Both the position numbers and the translations under genes were made by a program. Shown piece after piece: positions 16,071 through 24,364 of a stretch of 64,000 bases of DNA; the stretch's first letter is position 1; every line of letters begins with the position of its first letter. The DNA comes from Novosphingobium aureum (GTDB taxonomy: Bacteria > Pseudomonadota > Alphaproteobacteria > Sphingomonadales > Sphingomonadaceae), in NCBI RefSeq assembly GCF_015865035.1, contig NZ_JADZGI010000001.1, positions 124,001 to 188,000 of the forward strand, in the 5' to 3' direction. Under the pieces are notes generated by a model that saw only the letters and a list, made by a program, of their open reading frames with translations, did no database searches and was not told the DNA's origin.

Positions 16071-17065
16071 GCGAGGATACCAAAGTTTCGATGACCGCTG
16101 CCCCGACGCCGCCGCGCAACCGTTCCAAGGGCCTGGGCAGGGGGCTTGGCGCCCTGCTTGGCGAGACCCGCCGCGAGGAGCCGGTCGGCGTTGCCTCGGG
16201 CGCAGAGGGTGCGGGCGAGGGCGGTCCCTCGGGCGCGGGCAGCACTGGCGGACGTCGTACGACCGGGCTGATGACGCTGCAGATTGCGCAAATCACGCCG
16301 CACCCTGATCAGCCGCGGCGTATCTTCGACGAGGAGGCGCTCGAGGAGCTCGCCGCCTCGATCGCGCAGCGCGGCGTGATCCAGCCTATCATCGTGCGCC
16401 CGGTCGATACCGGGGGCTATCAGCTGGTTGCGGGCGAGCGTCGCTGGCGCGCAGCGCAGAAGGCGCAGCTCCACGAAATCCCGGCGCTGGTCCGCGAGCT
16501 TTCCGAGCGCGAGGTCATGGCGCTTGCGCTGATCGAGAACCTCCAGCGCGAGGACCTCAACCCGATCGAAGAGGCGCGCGCCTACAACCGTCTCGCCGAG
16601 CTTGAGAACATGACTCAGGCCGAGATCGCCCGCATGGTCGACAAGAGCCGCAGCCACGTCGCCAACTTCCAGCGCCTGCTCGCGCTGCCCGAAGACGTCA
16701 TCGCGATGGTCGAGCGCGGCGAGCTCTCGATGGGTCATGCGCGTGCGCTGATCGGCTGCGACGGTGCCGAGGAGATCGCCGAGTCGGCCATCGCCAAGCA
16801 GATGTCGGTGCGCGAGGTCGAAAAGCTGGTGCGCAAGAAGCTGCGTGGCGACACGCCCTCGCAGCGCCGTTCGGCACGGCCCGCCAAGGACCCTGCCGAC
16901 GATGCCGACATCGTCGCGGTCCAGGGCCATCTCGAAGAGTTCCTCGGGCTTCCGGTCAAGATCCAGGCCGATGCCGACCCGCGCTCGGGTGCAGTGACGA
17001 TCCGCTACGCAACACTCGACCAGCTCGATCTGATCTGTCAGCGCCTGACGGGCGGCGAGATCTGA
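16067..17065 (+). CDS. parB: Chromosome partitioning protein ParB
   Basis: CTP-dependent clamp that loads at parS and spreads. The 332-residue product has an N-terminal ParA-activating motif KGLGRGLGALLGE near residues 19-31, then a low-complexity Gly/Ser linker. The ParB/Srx CTP-binding domain follows, with GERRWRAAQK around 124-133 and ENLQREDLNPIEEA near 160-173. A helix-turn-helix parS reader (ARMVDKSRSHVAN region) and a C-terminal dimerisation domain complete it. Start overlaps parA; a strong terminator follows. Eight matching parS-type sites lie within 17 kb of it in this window. Confidence 0.96.
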   Translation: MSEDTKVSMTAAPTPPRNRSKGLGRGLGALLGETRREEPVGVASGAEGAGEGGPSGAGSTGGRRTTGLMTLQIAQITPHPDQPRRIFDEEALEELAASIAQRGVIQPIIVRPVDTGGYQLVAGERRWRAAQKAQLHEIPALVRELSEREVMALALIENLQREDLNPIEEARAYNRLAELENMTQAEIARMVDKSRSHVANFQRLLALPEDVIAMVERGELSMGHARALIGCDGAEEIAESAIAKQMSVREVEKLVRKKLRGDTPSQRRSARPAKDPADDADIVAVQGHLEEFLGLPVKIQADADPRSGAVTIRYATLDQLDLICQRLTGGEI

Positions 17066-17071
17066 AACGAC

Positions 17072-17105
17072 AAAGCCCCGGTACCGTAAGGTCCGGGGCT
17101 TCCTT
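17072..17105 (+). terminator. Intrinsic terminator after parAB
   Basis: Stem AAGCCCCGG / CCGGGGCTT followed by CCTTCTT, 7 nt after the parB stop and 9 nt before the end of the convergent msrC-like gene, which it may also serve. Confidence 0.8.
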
Positions 17106-17113
17106 CTTGCGGC

Positions 17114-17605
17114 TCAGCGCTCGACGATGGCCTTGCCGATGAGGGCAGCCAGAGCCTCGACGCCCCTGGCGTCATCGTCGTCGAAGCGGTCGGGCACCGG
17201 GCTGTCGAGGTCGATGACAGCGATTACCTTTCCGTCGACCACAACCGGCACGACCAGTTCCGAGCGGCTCGCCGCGTCGCAGGCGATGTGGCCGGGGAAG
17301 GCGTGGACGTCCGGCACCAGCTGGGTCGTCGCGCTGCTAGCCGCCGTACCGCAAACGCCTGTGCCGAGTGCAATGCGGATGCAGGCGGGCTTGCCGATGA
17401 ACGGCCCGAGCACCAACTCGTCGCCGATCATGCGATAAAAACCGGCCCAGTTGAGGTCGGGCATCAGCTGCCAGATGAGCGCGGCGATGTTGGCCATGTT
17501 GGCGACGCCATCGCTCTCGCCCTCGATCAGCGCAGCAGCGGCCTGGTTGAGGAATTCGAGGCGTTCGGTCTTGGACAGGTCGTCCTGAAGGGCAAAGTCG
17601 TACAT
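17114..17605 (-). CDS. msrC: Free methionine-(R)-sulfoxide reductase (GAF domain)
   Basis: Reduces free methionine-R-sulfoxide in oxidative stress defence. The 163-residue GAF-domain protein has all three family cysteines: Cys75 in KPACIRI, Cys85 in GVCGTA and Cys109 in HIACDA. It also has the SELVVPV strand that follows the last cysteine. The ATG at 17605 is preferred over an upstream extension to 17683 that would read through a parS-like site. A leaderless-type promoter (17613-17641) ends 7 nt upstream of the start. Confidence 0.9.
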   Translation of the reverse strand: MYDFALQDDLSKTERLEFLNQAAAALIEGESDGVANMANIAALIWQLMPDLNWAGFYRMIGDELVLGPFIGKPACIRIALGTGVCGTAASSATTQLVPDVHAFPGHIACDAASRSELVVPVVVDGKVIAVIDLDSPVPDRFDDDDARGVEALAALIGKAIVER

Positions 17606-17612
17606 GGGCGCT

Positions 17613-17641
17613 GCGTTAGCGCACCTTCGCGCGTTTCCCAA
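17613..17641 (-). promoter_or_regulatory. Putative leaderless promoter of the fRMsr gene
   Basis: On the reverse strand TTGGGA (17641-17636), 17 bp, then TAACGC (17618-17613), then 7 nt to the ATG at 17605. No ribosome-binding site is present. Confidence 0.4.
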
Positions 17642-17666
17642 CCTGCCAGCGCGCGCCGCCTTTAAA

Positions 17667-17682
17667 TGTTGCACGTGAAACA
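17667..17682. other. parS-like site 7 (one mismatch)
   Basis: TGTTGCACGTGAAACA differs at one base from the TGTTTCACGTGAAACA sites. It lies in the gap between the divergent fRMsr and sorbosone-dehydrogenase genes, 52 bp before the latter's start codon. Confidence 0.7.
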
Positions 17683-17697
17683 CTGGCTCAGCCCCGG

Positions 17698-17726
17698 TTG
17701 CCGAGGCGCGCGCCTGCGCCTATCTC
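17698..17726 (+). promoter_or_regulatory. Putative leaderless promoter of the PQQ-type dehydrogenase gene
   Basis: TTGCCG (17698-17703), 17-bp spacer, TATCTC (17721-17726), then 7 nt to the ATG at 17734, with no ribosome-binding site in that gap. Confidence 0.45.
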
Positions 17727-17733
17727 AAGGGCC

Positions 17734-19206
17734 ATGCGCTCCATCCTTCTCAAGGCCTTGGCCGTCCTCGTCCTGATCGTTCTTGCGATCGTCGCCTTCT
17801 TCGCGTGGGCACAGTTCTCCAACAGCTCCGACCTGCCGAGCGATGCGACCGCGGGCAAGGACCCGCAGCTCGTCGAGCCGGACCCGCAGTGGATCCCGAG
17901 CATGAAGCTCGTCGAGCCGGTGGGCTGGGGGCAGGGCGAGAAGCCCGTTGCCGCCAAGGGCCTTGCGGTCGCGCGCTTCGCCGAGGGACTCGATCACCCG
18001 CGCACGATGCTGACACTGCCCAACGGTGACGTGCTCGTGGCCGAGACCAAGGCCCCTGCCGCGAGCGAAGACGAGGGCTTTGTCGGCAAGGTGATGCAGT
18101 GGGCGATGGGCAAGGTCGGCGCCGGTGGACCTTCGCCCGACAAGATCGTGCTGCTGCGCGATGCCGATGGCGATGGCAAGGCAGAGCAGAAATTCGATTT
18201 CCGCAGCACCGACCTGCACTCGCCCTCGGGCATGGCCTATGCGGACGGCAAGCTCTACGTCGCCAATCACGATGCGATCCTCGAATTTGCCTTCGAACCG
18301 GGCGCCACCAAGCTGGAGAGCAAGGCGCGCAAGGTCATGGACCTGTGGCCCGGCGGCAATCACTGGATGCGCAATCTCCTCCTCAGCCCCGATGCCAAGC
18401 AGCTCTACGTCGCGGTCGGCTCGGCCAGCAACATCGCCGAGAACGGCATGGAAGAGGAAGCCGGTCGCGCCGCGATCTGGGAGATCGACACCGATACCGA
18501 CCGCCGCCGCCAGTACGCGGCGGGCATGCGCAATCCCAACGGGCTCGACTGGAATCCCTCGACCGGGGAAATGTGGGCGACGGTGCAGGAGCGCGACATG
18601 CTCGGCCCCGATCTCGTGCCCGACTACTTCACCAATGTCCCTGTCGGCGCGCAGTATGGTTGGCCCTGGGTCTACTGGAAGAACGTGTTCGACGAGCGTG
18701 TCGAATGGCCGATGCAGACGTACATGATCGAATATACCCGCAAGCCCGAATACGCGATGGGTGCGCATACGGCGGTGCTGGGCATGACCTTCGACAAGGG
18801 CGGTACGCGCATGGGCAAGGCTTTCGGAAATGGCGCCTTCATTGCTCGCCACGGTTCGTGGAATCGCCGACCCGCCGTCGGCTACGATGTCGTCTTCATT
18901 CCCTTCGATGCCAATGGCAATCCGAAGGACGTGAAGCCGGTACCGGTGCTCAGCGGCTTCCTCATGGATGGAGGCAAGACGCATGGCCGTCCGACCTGGG
19001 TGAGCTGGGACAAGACCGGTGCGCTGCTGGTGAGCGACGACACGGCCGGGATCATCTGGCGTGTCGTCGCGCCGGGGGCCGAAAAGTCATCGAAGATCGA
19101 ACCGGTCGAGGTCGAGCACATCAAGCCCAAGGAAGGCCTGGTCGATCCCACTTCACCCGGCAATTTCGAGGCAGGCTTCAGGGGAACCGATCGCCTGCTT
19201 CCCTGA
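17734..19206 (+). CDS. PQQ-dependent sugar (sorbosone/glucose) dehydrogenase-like membrane-anchored protein
   Basis: A 490-residue protein with one N-terminal hydrophobic segment (residues 5-25) that anchors or exports it to the periplasm. A six-bladed beta-propeller of the soluble glucose/sorbosone dehydrogenase family follows. Visible family segments include LDHPRTM, LLSPDAKQLYVAVGS, GMRNPNGLDWNP, and FIARHGSWNR near the PQQ site. The substrate is unknown; many members oxidise sugars or related aldoses. The ATG at 17734 is supported by the promoter layout just upstream. An intrinsic terminator follows at 19231. Confidence 0.85.
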   Translation: MRSILLKALAVLVLIVLAIVAFFAWAQFSNSSDLPSDATAGKDPQLVEPDPQWIPSMKLVEPVGWGQGEKPVAAKGLAVARFAEGLDHPRTMLTLPNGDVLVAETKAPAASEDEGFVGKVMQWAMGKVGAGGPSPDKIVLLRDADGDGKAEQKFDFRSTDLHSPSGMAYADGKLYVANHDAILEFAFEPGATKLESKARKVMDLWPGGNHWMRNLLLSPDAKQLYVAVGSASNIAENGMEEEAGRAAIWEIDTDTDRRRQYAAGMRNPNGLDWNPSTGEMWATVQERDMLGPDLVPDYFTNVPVGAQYGWPWVYWKNVFDERVEWPMQTYMIEYTRKPEYAMGAHTAVLGMTFDKGGTRMGKAFGNGAFIARHGSWNRRPAVGYDVVFIPFDANGNPKDVKPVPVLSGFLMDGGKTHGRPTWVSWDKTGALLVSDDTAGIIWRVVAPGAEKSSKIEPVEVEHIKPKEGLVDPTSPGNFEAGFRGTDRLLP

Positions 19207-19230
19207 CCTTGGCCACCATCGCCAGAATGG

Positions 19231-19270
19231 AAAAAGGCCCGAAGGACATCGCGTCCGGCGGGCCCTTTTT
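19231..19270. terminator. Bidirectional intrinsic terminator
   Basis: Stem AAAAAGGCCCG / CGGGCCCTTTTT between the convergent dehydrogenase and DUF815 ATPase genes. Confidence 0.85.
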
Positions 19271-19294
19271 CCTGTGTACCGGCGGGAAGGGCAG

Positions 19295-20146
19295 TCAGAT
19301 GGTCTTGCCCGCGCGCCCGGCCAGTTCGTTGACGTATTGCCAGGCGATGCGGCCCGACCGGGCCCCGCGCCGGCGCGACCATTCGAGGGCATCGGCCTGA
19401 TCCCAGTCGAGACCGAAGTTCTCGGCATAGCCACCGATAATCGCGAGGTAGGCGTCCTGGTCGCAGGCATGGAAGCCGATCGAGAGGCCGAAGCGGTCGG
19501 CCAGTGCAAGCCTGTCGTCGACGACGTCGCGCGGATTCACCGGGTCGTCCTGTTCGCTCATCGAGCGCGAGACGATGGCGCGGCGGTTGGAGGTTACCGC
19601 GAGGCGCACGTTGGCAGGCCGCGCCTCGACGCCGCCCTCGAGCCACGAGCGCAGGAGACGCGGACCGGCGCCGTCGCGTTCCTCGAAGCCGAGGTCGTCG
19701 ATGAAGACGAGGAAGCGGCGCTCGATCCTGCCGAGCTTCGCAAAAAGCCCCGAGACTTGCGAAAGCGCATCCTGCCCTACCTGCACGAGCGCGATCCCGC
19801 CCGGGTGACGGGTCTGTGCGGCGAGGATCGCGGCGCGCAGCAGTGCCGACTTGCCCATGCCGCGCGAGCCCCACAAGAGCATGTCGTGCGCGGCATAGCC
19901 GGCAGCGAGACGCTCGACGTTCTCGACCACACGGTCCTTCTGCGCCTCGATCCCGCGCAGCAGCGCAAGATCAGGCGCATCGAGACGGGCGACCGCGTGA
20001 GTCTCCTCGACCGTCAGCATGTAGGCGGGCGCTGCGAGCCAGTCGACCGATTGGCGCGCGGGCGGCGCGATGCGTTCGAGCGCTTCGGCGATCCGCAGGA
20101 GAATGGCGTCTGCGGAACGGGCATCGACAGGCGAACTGGAAGTCAT
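19295..20146 (-). CDS. DUF815-family AAA ATPase
   Basis: A 283-residue P-loop ATPase with Walker A GSRGMGKS at residues 93-100, a Walker B-like FLVFIDDLGFEE near 141-152, and a sensor-1-like VTSNRRAI near 179-186. DUF815 proteins are widespread in proteobacteria; their role is unknown. The N-terminus contains no membrane segment. The ATG at 20146 was chosen because the longer frame to 20197 overlaps the divergent tsaC start. The two divergent genes share a 49-bp gap that must hold both promoters. Confidence 0.83.
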   Translation of the reverse strand: MTSSSPVDARSADAILLRIAEALERIAPPARQSVDWLAAPAYMLTVEETHAVARLDAPDLALLRGIEAQKDRVVENVERLAAGYAAHDMLLWGSRGMGKSALLRAAILAAQTRHPGGIALVQVGQDALSQVSGLFAKLGRIERRFLVFIDDLGFEERDGAGPRLLRSWLEGGVEARPANVRLAVTSNRRAIVSRSMSEQDDPVNPRDVVDDRLALADRFGLSIGFHACDQDAYLAIIGGYAENFGLDWDQADALEWSRRRGARSGRIAWQYVNELAGRAGKTI

Positions 20147-20195
20147 TGCGCGGCTTTTCCTTGGCTTTCGTCGTTCGCGGCTATAGCGGCGGGTC

Positions 20196-21143
20196 ATGGA
20201 CCATGCCAGCCAACCCGTGACGCTTGCCGCCGATCCGCGCGGAATTGCCGAGGCGGCAGCGCTGCTCGATGCGGGCGCGCTGGTCGCGGTGCCGACCGAG
20301 ACCGTCTATGGCCTCGCGGCGAGGGCGGATCGCGACGAGTCGGTCGCGGCGATCTACCGCGCCAAGGGTCGCCCCAGTTTCAACCCGCTCATCGTTCATG
20401 TCGCCAGCCTTGCCGCCGCACAGGACATCGCGCTGTTCGATGCGCGCGCGTTGAGGCTCGCCGAGGCCTTCTGGCCGGGCGCGCTGACGATGGTCCTGCC
20501 GCTGCGCGATGGCGCACCCGTCGCCGCAGCGGTGACCGCCGGGCTGCCGACGGTGGCCCTGCGCTGTCCCGCACATCCGGTGATACGGGCGCTCATCGAG
20601 GCTTCGGGGCTCGCGCTCGCGGCGCCCTCGGCGAACCGCAGCGGCGGAGTCAGCCCGACCAGCGCCGGGCACGTCGTGGCTTCGCTCGGCGGCCGGATCG
20701 ATGCGGTGATCGATGGTGGTGCCTGCGAGGCGGGTCTCGAATCGACCATCGTCGCGCTGCGTAGCGATGGAAGCTGGCAGGTTCTGCGCCCTGGTCCCAT
20801 TGCTGCCGATGAAATCGAGGCGATCCTGGGCACGGCGCCCGTGCCAGTGACCGCACACGAGATCGAGGCGCCGGGCCAGCTCGCCAGCCATTATGCTCCG
20901 GGCAAGCCGGTGCGCCTTGACGTCACGACGCCTGAGGCGGACGAATTCCATATCGGGTTCGGTGCCGTCGAGGGCGATGTGAGCCTGTCGCCCTCGGGCG
21001 ATCTGGTCGAGGCCGCGAGCCGGCTCTACGCGCTGCTCCACGAGGGCGCCGCGCAAGGCCTGCCGCGCATCGCCATCGCCCCGGTACCGGACCAAGGCAT
21101 TGGCGCTGCGATAAACGACCGCCTGCGCCGCGCTGCGGCCTGA
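20196..21143 (+). CDS. tsaC: L-threonylcarbamoyladenylate synthase (Sua5 type)
   Basis: Makes threonylcarbamoyl-AMP from threonine, bicarbonate and ATP for the t6A37 modification of ANN-decoding tRNAs. The 315-residue length and the second domain (from about residue 210, after LASHYAPGKPVRL) identify the longer Sua5 form rather than short TsaC. The YrdC domain shows VPTETVYGLAA and the KGRPSFNPLIVH signature with Lys and Arg nucleotide-binding residues. The ATG lies 8 nt after TATAGC (20182-20187), preceded by TTGGCT, a near-leaderless layout. dgt follows convergently. Confidence 0.92.
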   Translation: MDHASQPVTLAADPRGIAEAAALLDAGALVAVPTETVYGLAARADRDESVAAIYRAKGRPSFNPLIVHVASLAAAQDIALFDARALRLAEAFWPGALTMVLPLRDGAPVAAAVTAGLPTVALRCPAHPVIRALIEASGLALAAPSANRSGGVSPTSAGHVVASLGGRIDAVIDGGACEAGLESTIVALRSDGSWQVLRPGPIAADEIEAILGTAPVPVTAHEIEAPGQLASHYAPGKPVRLDVTTPEADEFHIGFGAVEGDVSLSPSGDLVEAASRLYALLHEGAAQGLPRIAIAPVPDQGIGAAINDRLRRAAA

Positions 21144-21179
21144 CAAGATCCAGGGGCAGTCCCCGGCTTCGGGTGCCGG

Positions 21180-22517
21180 TCAGAGCCTGTCGAATACCGA
21201 GCCCATGCGCGGGCTGAAAAGGCGCTCGTAGGTCTTCAGGAGGTGCGTGTCGGTCATGGCGGCCACGTGGTCGCAGATCACCCGGATATCGCCTGAGGAG
21301 GCTTCGTAGGCGGCGAGAGCGGTCCTTGGCAGCAACCGCCCGGGATCGGCGGCCAGCGCCTCGAACACCGCGACGACCATCGCCTGTCCCTTGAATTCGA
21401 GATGCTGGACTTCGGGACTGGCGATGACTTCGCTGACGATGAAGCCCTGCAGCGCGTCGAGGAACGCGCGGCGCGGGCCCTCGAGCGCGACGCGCCAGCG
21501 CAGCAGCGGCAGCGTGAAGGCGGCCTCCTCGCGGTAGCGCGCGCCGGTCAGGAAGTGGTGCACGAGGCGGCCAATGTAGCGCTTGCGGGTGCCCTCGTCG
21601 CCGAACAGGCCATCGATCATGCGCGAGAAGACATCGTTCTCGCTCTCGCCCGGGTACTTGTCCTTGAGCGCATCGAGGAAAGGGGCACTGGGTGCTTCAA
21701 GCGCGGCGGCGAAGGCGTCCTTGCCCACGAGGCCGAGCGCGATGGCGTCCTCGAGGTCGTGAACGCCGTAGGCGATGTCGTCGGCGAGATCCATGATCGC
21801 GCAGTCGAAGCTCTTGTGCAGCGTCCGGGCATGCTTGCCTGCCCGCGGCTCGACCGCGGTGAAGGCCTCGTGCTCTTGCGGGGAGAGCGGGGCGAGAATC
21901 CAGTCGACCACGTCGCTTTCGCCGTCGAGATAGGCCTTGGGCGGCTTGCAGCGACGCGAATCGAGCACGCGGATGGTGCTCGGGCCATCGAGCAGGCGCG
22001 GCGTGAGCTCGGGATTTGCGGTCGCCGAGAAGGCGGCAGGGTATTTGAGCACGCCAAGCAGCGTGCGCCGGCACAGGTTCGCACCCGCATTGGCCGAAAA
22101 GCTCTCGAGCCGCGTCAGGATGCGCAGCGTCTGGCCATTGCCCTCGAAACCGCCCTCATCACGCATGCAGTAGTTGAGCGCGACCTCGCCGCCGTGGCCG
22201 AAGGGGGGATGGCCGAAGTCGTGCGTGCAGCCGATGGCGTGGATCAGGCTGCGGTCGGGCAGGTGTGCGGTTGCGGGGTGGCCGGGAAAGCTCTTGGCGA
22301 GCTGGCGGGCGAGGCCGCCGGCGATCTGTGCGACCTCGAGTGAATGGGTGAGGCGGGTGCGATAGAAGTCGCTGTCGCCCAGATTGAGAATCTGCGTCTT
22401 GCCCTGAAGGCGGCGGAACGAGGCGGAGTGGATGACGCGCGCGTAGTCGATGTCGCCATCCTCGCGTGCGTCCTCGTTCTGCGCGGCCCACTGCTCGCGG
22501 CGTTCGTACCAGGTCAT
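21180..22517 (-). CDS. dgt: dGTP triphosphohydrolase (HD domain), of the type linked to phage defence
   Basis: HD-domain hydrolase releasing triphosphate from dNTPs. The 445-residue protein shows SFRRLQGKTQIL, RTRLTHSLEVAQIA (metal His), CTHDFGHPPFGHGGE (HD motif), and the later Asp in MDLADDIAYGVHDLEDA. This sequence style resembles the subgroup for which some databases use the name anti-phage dGTPase, based on family members that deplete dNTPs during infection. A housekeeping role is equally possible. A GTG start at 22574 would add 19 residues; neither start has a clear ribosome-binding site. Confidence 0.88.
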   Translation of the reverse strand: MTWYERREQWAAQNEDAREDGDIDYARVIHSASFRRLQGKTQILNLGDSDFYRTRLTHSLEVAQIAGGLARQLAKSFPGHPATAHLPDRSLIHAIGCTHDFGHPPFGHGGEVALNYCMRDEGGFEGNGQTLRILTRLESFSANAGANLCRRTLLGVLKYPAAFSATANPELTPRLLDGPSTIRVLDSRRCKPPKAYLDGESDVVDWILAPLSPQEHEAFTAVEPRAGKHARTLHKSFDCAIMDLADDIAYGVHDLEDAIALGLVGKDAFAAALEAPSAPFLDALKDKYPGESENDVFSRMIDGLFGDEGTRKRYIGRLVHHFLTGARYREEAAFTLPLLRWRVALEGPRRAFLDALQGFIVSEVIASPEVQHLEFKGQAMVVAVFEALAADPGRLLPRTALAAYEASSGDIRVICDHVAAMTDTHLLKTYERLFSPRMGSVFDRL

Positions 22518-22596
22518 CGGCGCACCATGGCGGGGGCAGGGAGGGGTGGCAACGTGTGCTTGTGCCAAGTCCACCGTCGACTTGCGCGGATGCGCC

Positions 22597-22923
22597 TCAG
22601 CGTGCGGAGAGCTGCTGGATCATCGCGTAGTCGTCGCGTGCCTTGAGACAGGCGCGGTTGTCGCCCTGGTCGCACTGGCGCATGTGCTTGCGGTAGTCGC
22701 GCTCGAGATCGGCGATGCGTTCCTCGCGCTCGCGCATTTCCCGACCGCGCTTCTCGTCGGCCTCGGACTGGCTGGTCGTGGCAAGATCGACCGCCTTGCT
22801 ACCCGCGCGTACCGGCAGCGTCGCGACGTCGAGAGCGGTCTTTGCCACGCAGCCGGGAAGGGCGAGCATGGCGACGAGCGCGAGCAGACGCGGGGCCGGG
22901 GTAAACGAGGCGCTGCGGGTCAT
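22597..22923 (-). CDS. Small predicted lipoprotein
   Basis: A 108-residue protein with an N-terminal signal sequence ending in a lipobox LALPGC near residue 25, so the mature protein should be lipid-anchored. The mature part is a charged helix rich in Glu and Arg (REREERIADLERDYRKHMRQC region), likely coiled-coil, with two further cysteines. I do not recognise a family. It starts at ATG 22923 (an alternative ATG lies 6 codons upstream). It precedes dgt in the same direction with a 79-nt gap. Confidence 0.7.
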   Translation of the reverse strand: MTRSASFTPAPRLLALVAMLALPGCVAKTALDVATLPVRAGSKAVDLATTSQSEADEKRGREMREREERIADLERDYRKHMRQCDQGDNRACLKARDDYAMIQQLSAR

Positions 22924-23016
22924 GAGCCGAGGGTCTGTCATGGCGCCAGTCTTGGCGCAATGCGGTTAATCGCTGATGACCCGCGCCCTTGTATCGGCCG
23001 CATGGCGCCGGAATCG

Positions 23017-23044
23017 AAAAGGCCGCCCCTTGCGGGACGGCCTC
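23017..23044 (-). terminator. Intrinsic terminator after carD
   Basis: On the reverse strand GGCCGTCCCGCAAGGGGCGGCC folds into a hairpin followed by TTTTCG, 38 nt after the carD stop. Confidence 0.75.
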
Positions 23045-23081
23045 TTGCGAATGTCATTCATGGATTGACGTGATCGCCGGT

Positions 23082-23615
23082 TCAGGCGGTCTCGGCGCTC
23101 TCGTAGTACTTGGGCGCATACTCGTTGAGGATCGCGAGAATCTTCTGGAGTGCGGCCGGCTCGTCGGTCTTTTCCATCGCCGCGAGTTCGCGGGCGAGAC
23201 GCGAGGAAGCGGCCTCGAAGATCTGGCGCTCGGAGTAGCTCTGTTCGGGCTGGTCGTCGGCGCGGAACAGGTCGCGGGTCACTTCGGCGATCGAGACGAG
23301 ATCGCCCGAGTTGATCTTGGCTTCGTATTCCTGGGCGCGGCGCGACCACATGGTGCGCTTGACCTTGGGCTTGCCCTTGAGCGTGTCGAGTGCTTCGCGC
23401 AGGGTCTTGTCCGAGGACAGCTTGCGCATGCCGATCGATTCGACCTTGTTGACGGGAACGCGAAGGGTCATGCGCTCTTTCTCGAAACGCAGCACGTAAA
23501 GCTCGAGCTGCATGCCGGCGATTTCCTGCTTTTGCAGTTCGATCACACGGCCTACGCCGTGCTTGGGGTAAACGACGTAATCTCCAACATCGAAGGCATC
23601 GGCCTTGGTTGCCAT
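23082..23615 (-). CDS. carD: CarD family transcription regulator
   Basis: CarD-type proteins bind the RNA polymerase beta subunit and stabilise open promoter complexes. The 177-residue product starts with the CarD/TRCF RNAP-interaction domain (FDVGDYVVYPKHGVGRVIEL, residues 8-27). A helical DNA-contacting C-terminal domain with the basic WSRRAQEYEAKINSGD segment follows. The ATG at 23615 follows GAAAGGACG, a clear ribosome-binding site; the upstream extension to 23819 is rejected. It follows helicase-S4-fdxA, a conserved alphaproteobacterial order, but after a 386-nt gap with its own promoter-like sequence. Confidence 0.92.
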   Translation of the reverse strand: MATKADAFDVGDYVVYPKHGVGRVIELQKQEIAGMQLELYVLRFEKERMTLRVPVNKVESIGMRKLSSDKTLREALDTLKGKPKVKRTMWSRRAQEYEAKINSGDLVSIAEVTRDLFRADDQPEQSYSERQIFEAASSRLARELAAMEKTDEPAALQKILAILNEYAPKYYESAETA

Positions 23616-24001
23616 GTATCGTCCTTTCGCCTGCAGACCTACGAAAGCTGGGAAAAAGTGCCGGGTGAGGCTTGCGACCTGGAAGCCACGATGCTTCCAC
23701 CGCCCGGTCAGATCACTCTTCCGCCGTTTGCTTTCGAATCCTGCCTCGTCATGAAAATATCTGCCAAACGAGTCGGGGGACTCGGGCAGTTGACGTATTA
23801 TATAGCATCGATGTGACAAAATATCCAGACCCGCGGGTACGCTTTTCGCGTCCGCGGCACGGATTCATGCGAGTCAGGCTTATTGCCCTGCTAGCGCCTG
23901 ACTGCGGCCTAAATCCAAAAAGCGCAAGTACGCAATTGGAGCAGGTCGTCAGGCAGGCCCTGCTTCACCATTGCAGCCCGCGCAGCGGGCCACAGGTGCG
24001 A
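23616..24001 (-). promoter_or_regulatory. Long non-coding region upstream of carD
   Basis: 386 bp without a gene. On the reverse strand an exact TATAAT lies at 23803-23798, about 180 nt before carD, in an AT-rich patch; no convincing -35 was found at the right spacing. Between it and carD is a stem-loop (CGAGTC-GGGG-GACTCG, 23769-23784, extendable by CTGCC/GGCAG) that contains two GANTC sites. The rest, towards fdxA, shows nothing I can name. Confidence 0.4.
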
Positions 24002-24340
24002 TCAGTCGCCTTCGCCGGGCTCGGGCGAGAAGAACTTTTCGAACTTGTCCTCGACGTCCTTGAACTCGTCCGCATCGGCGGGCGCGTCCTTCTTGGTGGT
24101 CAGGTTCGGCCACTCGGCGGAGTACTTGGTGTTGAGTTCGAGCCACTTCTCGAGACCGGGCTCGGTATCGGGAATAATCGCCTCGGCCGGGCACTCGGGC
24201 TCGCACACGCCGCAGTCGATGCACTCGCTGGGGTTGATGACGAGCATGTTGTCGCCCTCGTAGAAGCAGTCCACCGGGCAGACCTCGACGCAATCCGTGT
24301 ACTTGCACTTGATGCATGCGTCGGTGACGACATAGGTCAT
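24002..24340 (-). CDS. fdxA: Seven-iron ferredoxin FdxA
   Basis: Small electron carrier with one 3Fe-4S and one 4Fe-4S cluster. The 112-residue protein has the N-terminal motif CIKCKYTDCVEVCP (residues 9-22) and the second CIDCGVCEPECP motif (40-51), in the arrangement of FdxA ferredoxins. An acidic C-terminal tail (from about residue 60) is also typical. It is downstream of the S4-domain gene by 24 nt and probably in its transcript. Redox partner unknown. Confidence 0.93.
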   Translation of the reverse strand: MTYVVTDACIKCKYTDCVEVCPVDCFYEGDNMLVINPSECIDCGVCEPECPAEAIIPDTEPGLEKWLELNTKYSAEWPNLTTKKDAPADADEFKDVEDKFEKFFSPEPGEGD

Positions 24341-24364
24341 TGCGGCGTTGTCCTTCCTGAGAGC

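Noticed and set aside
17605..17683. Longer fRMsr starting at 17683
   Set aside because: It would translate the parS-like site and bypass a well-spaced promoter; the family starts near residue MYDF.
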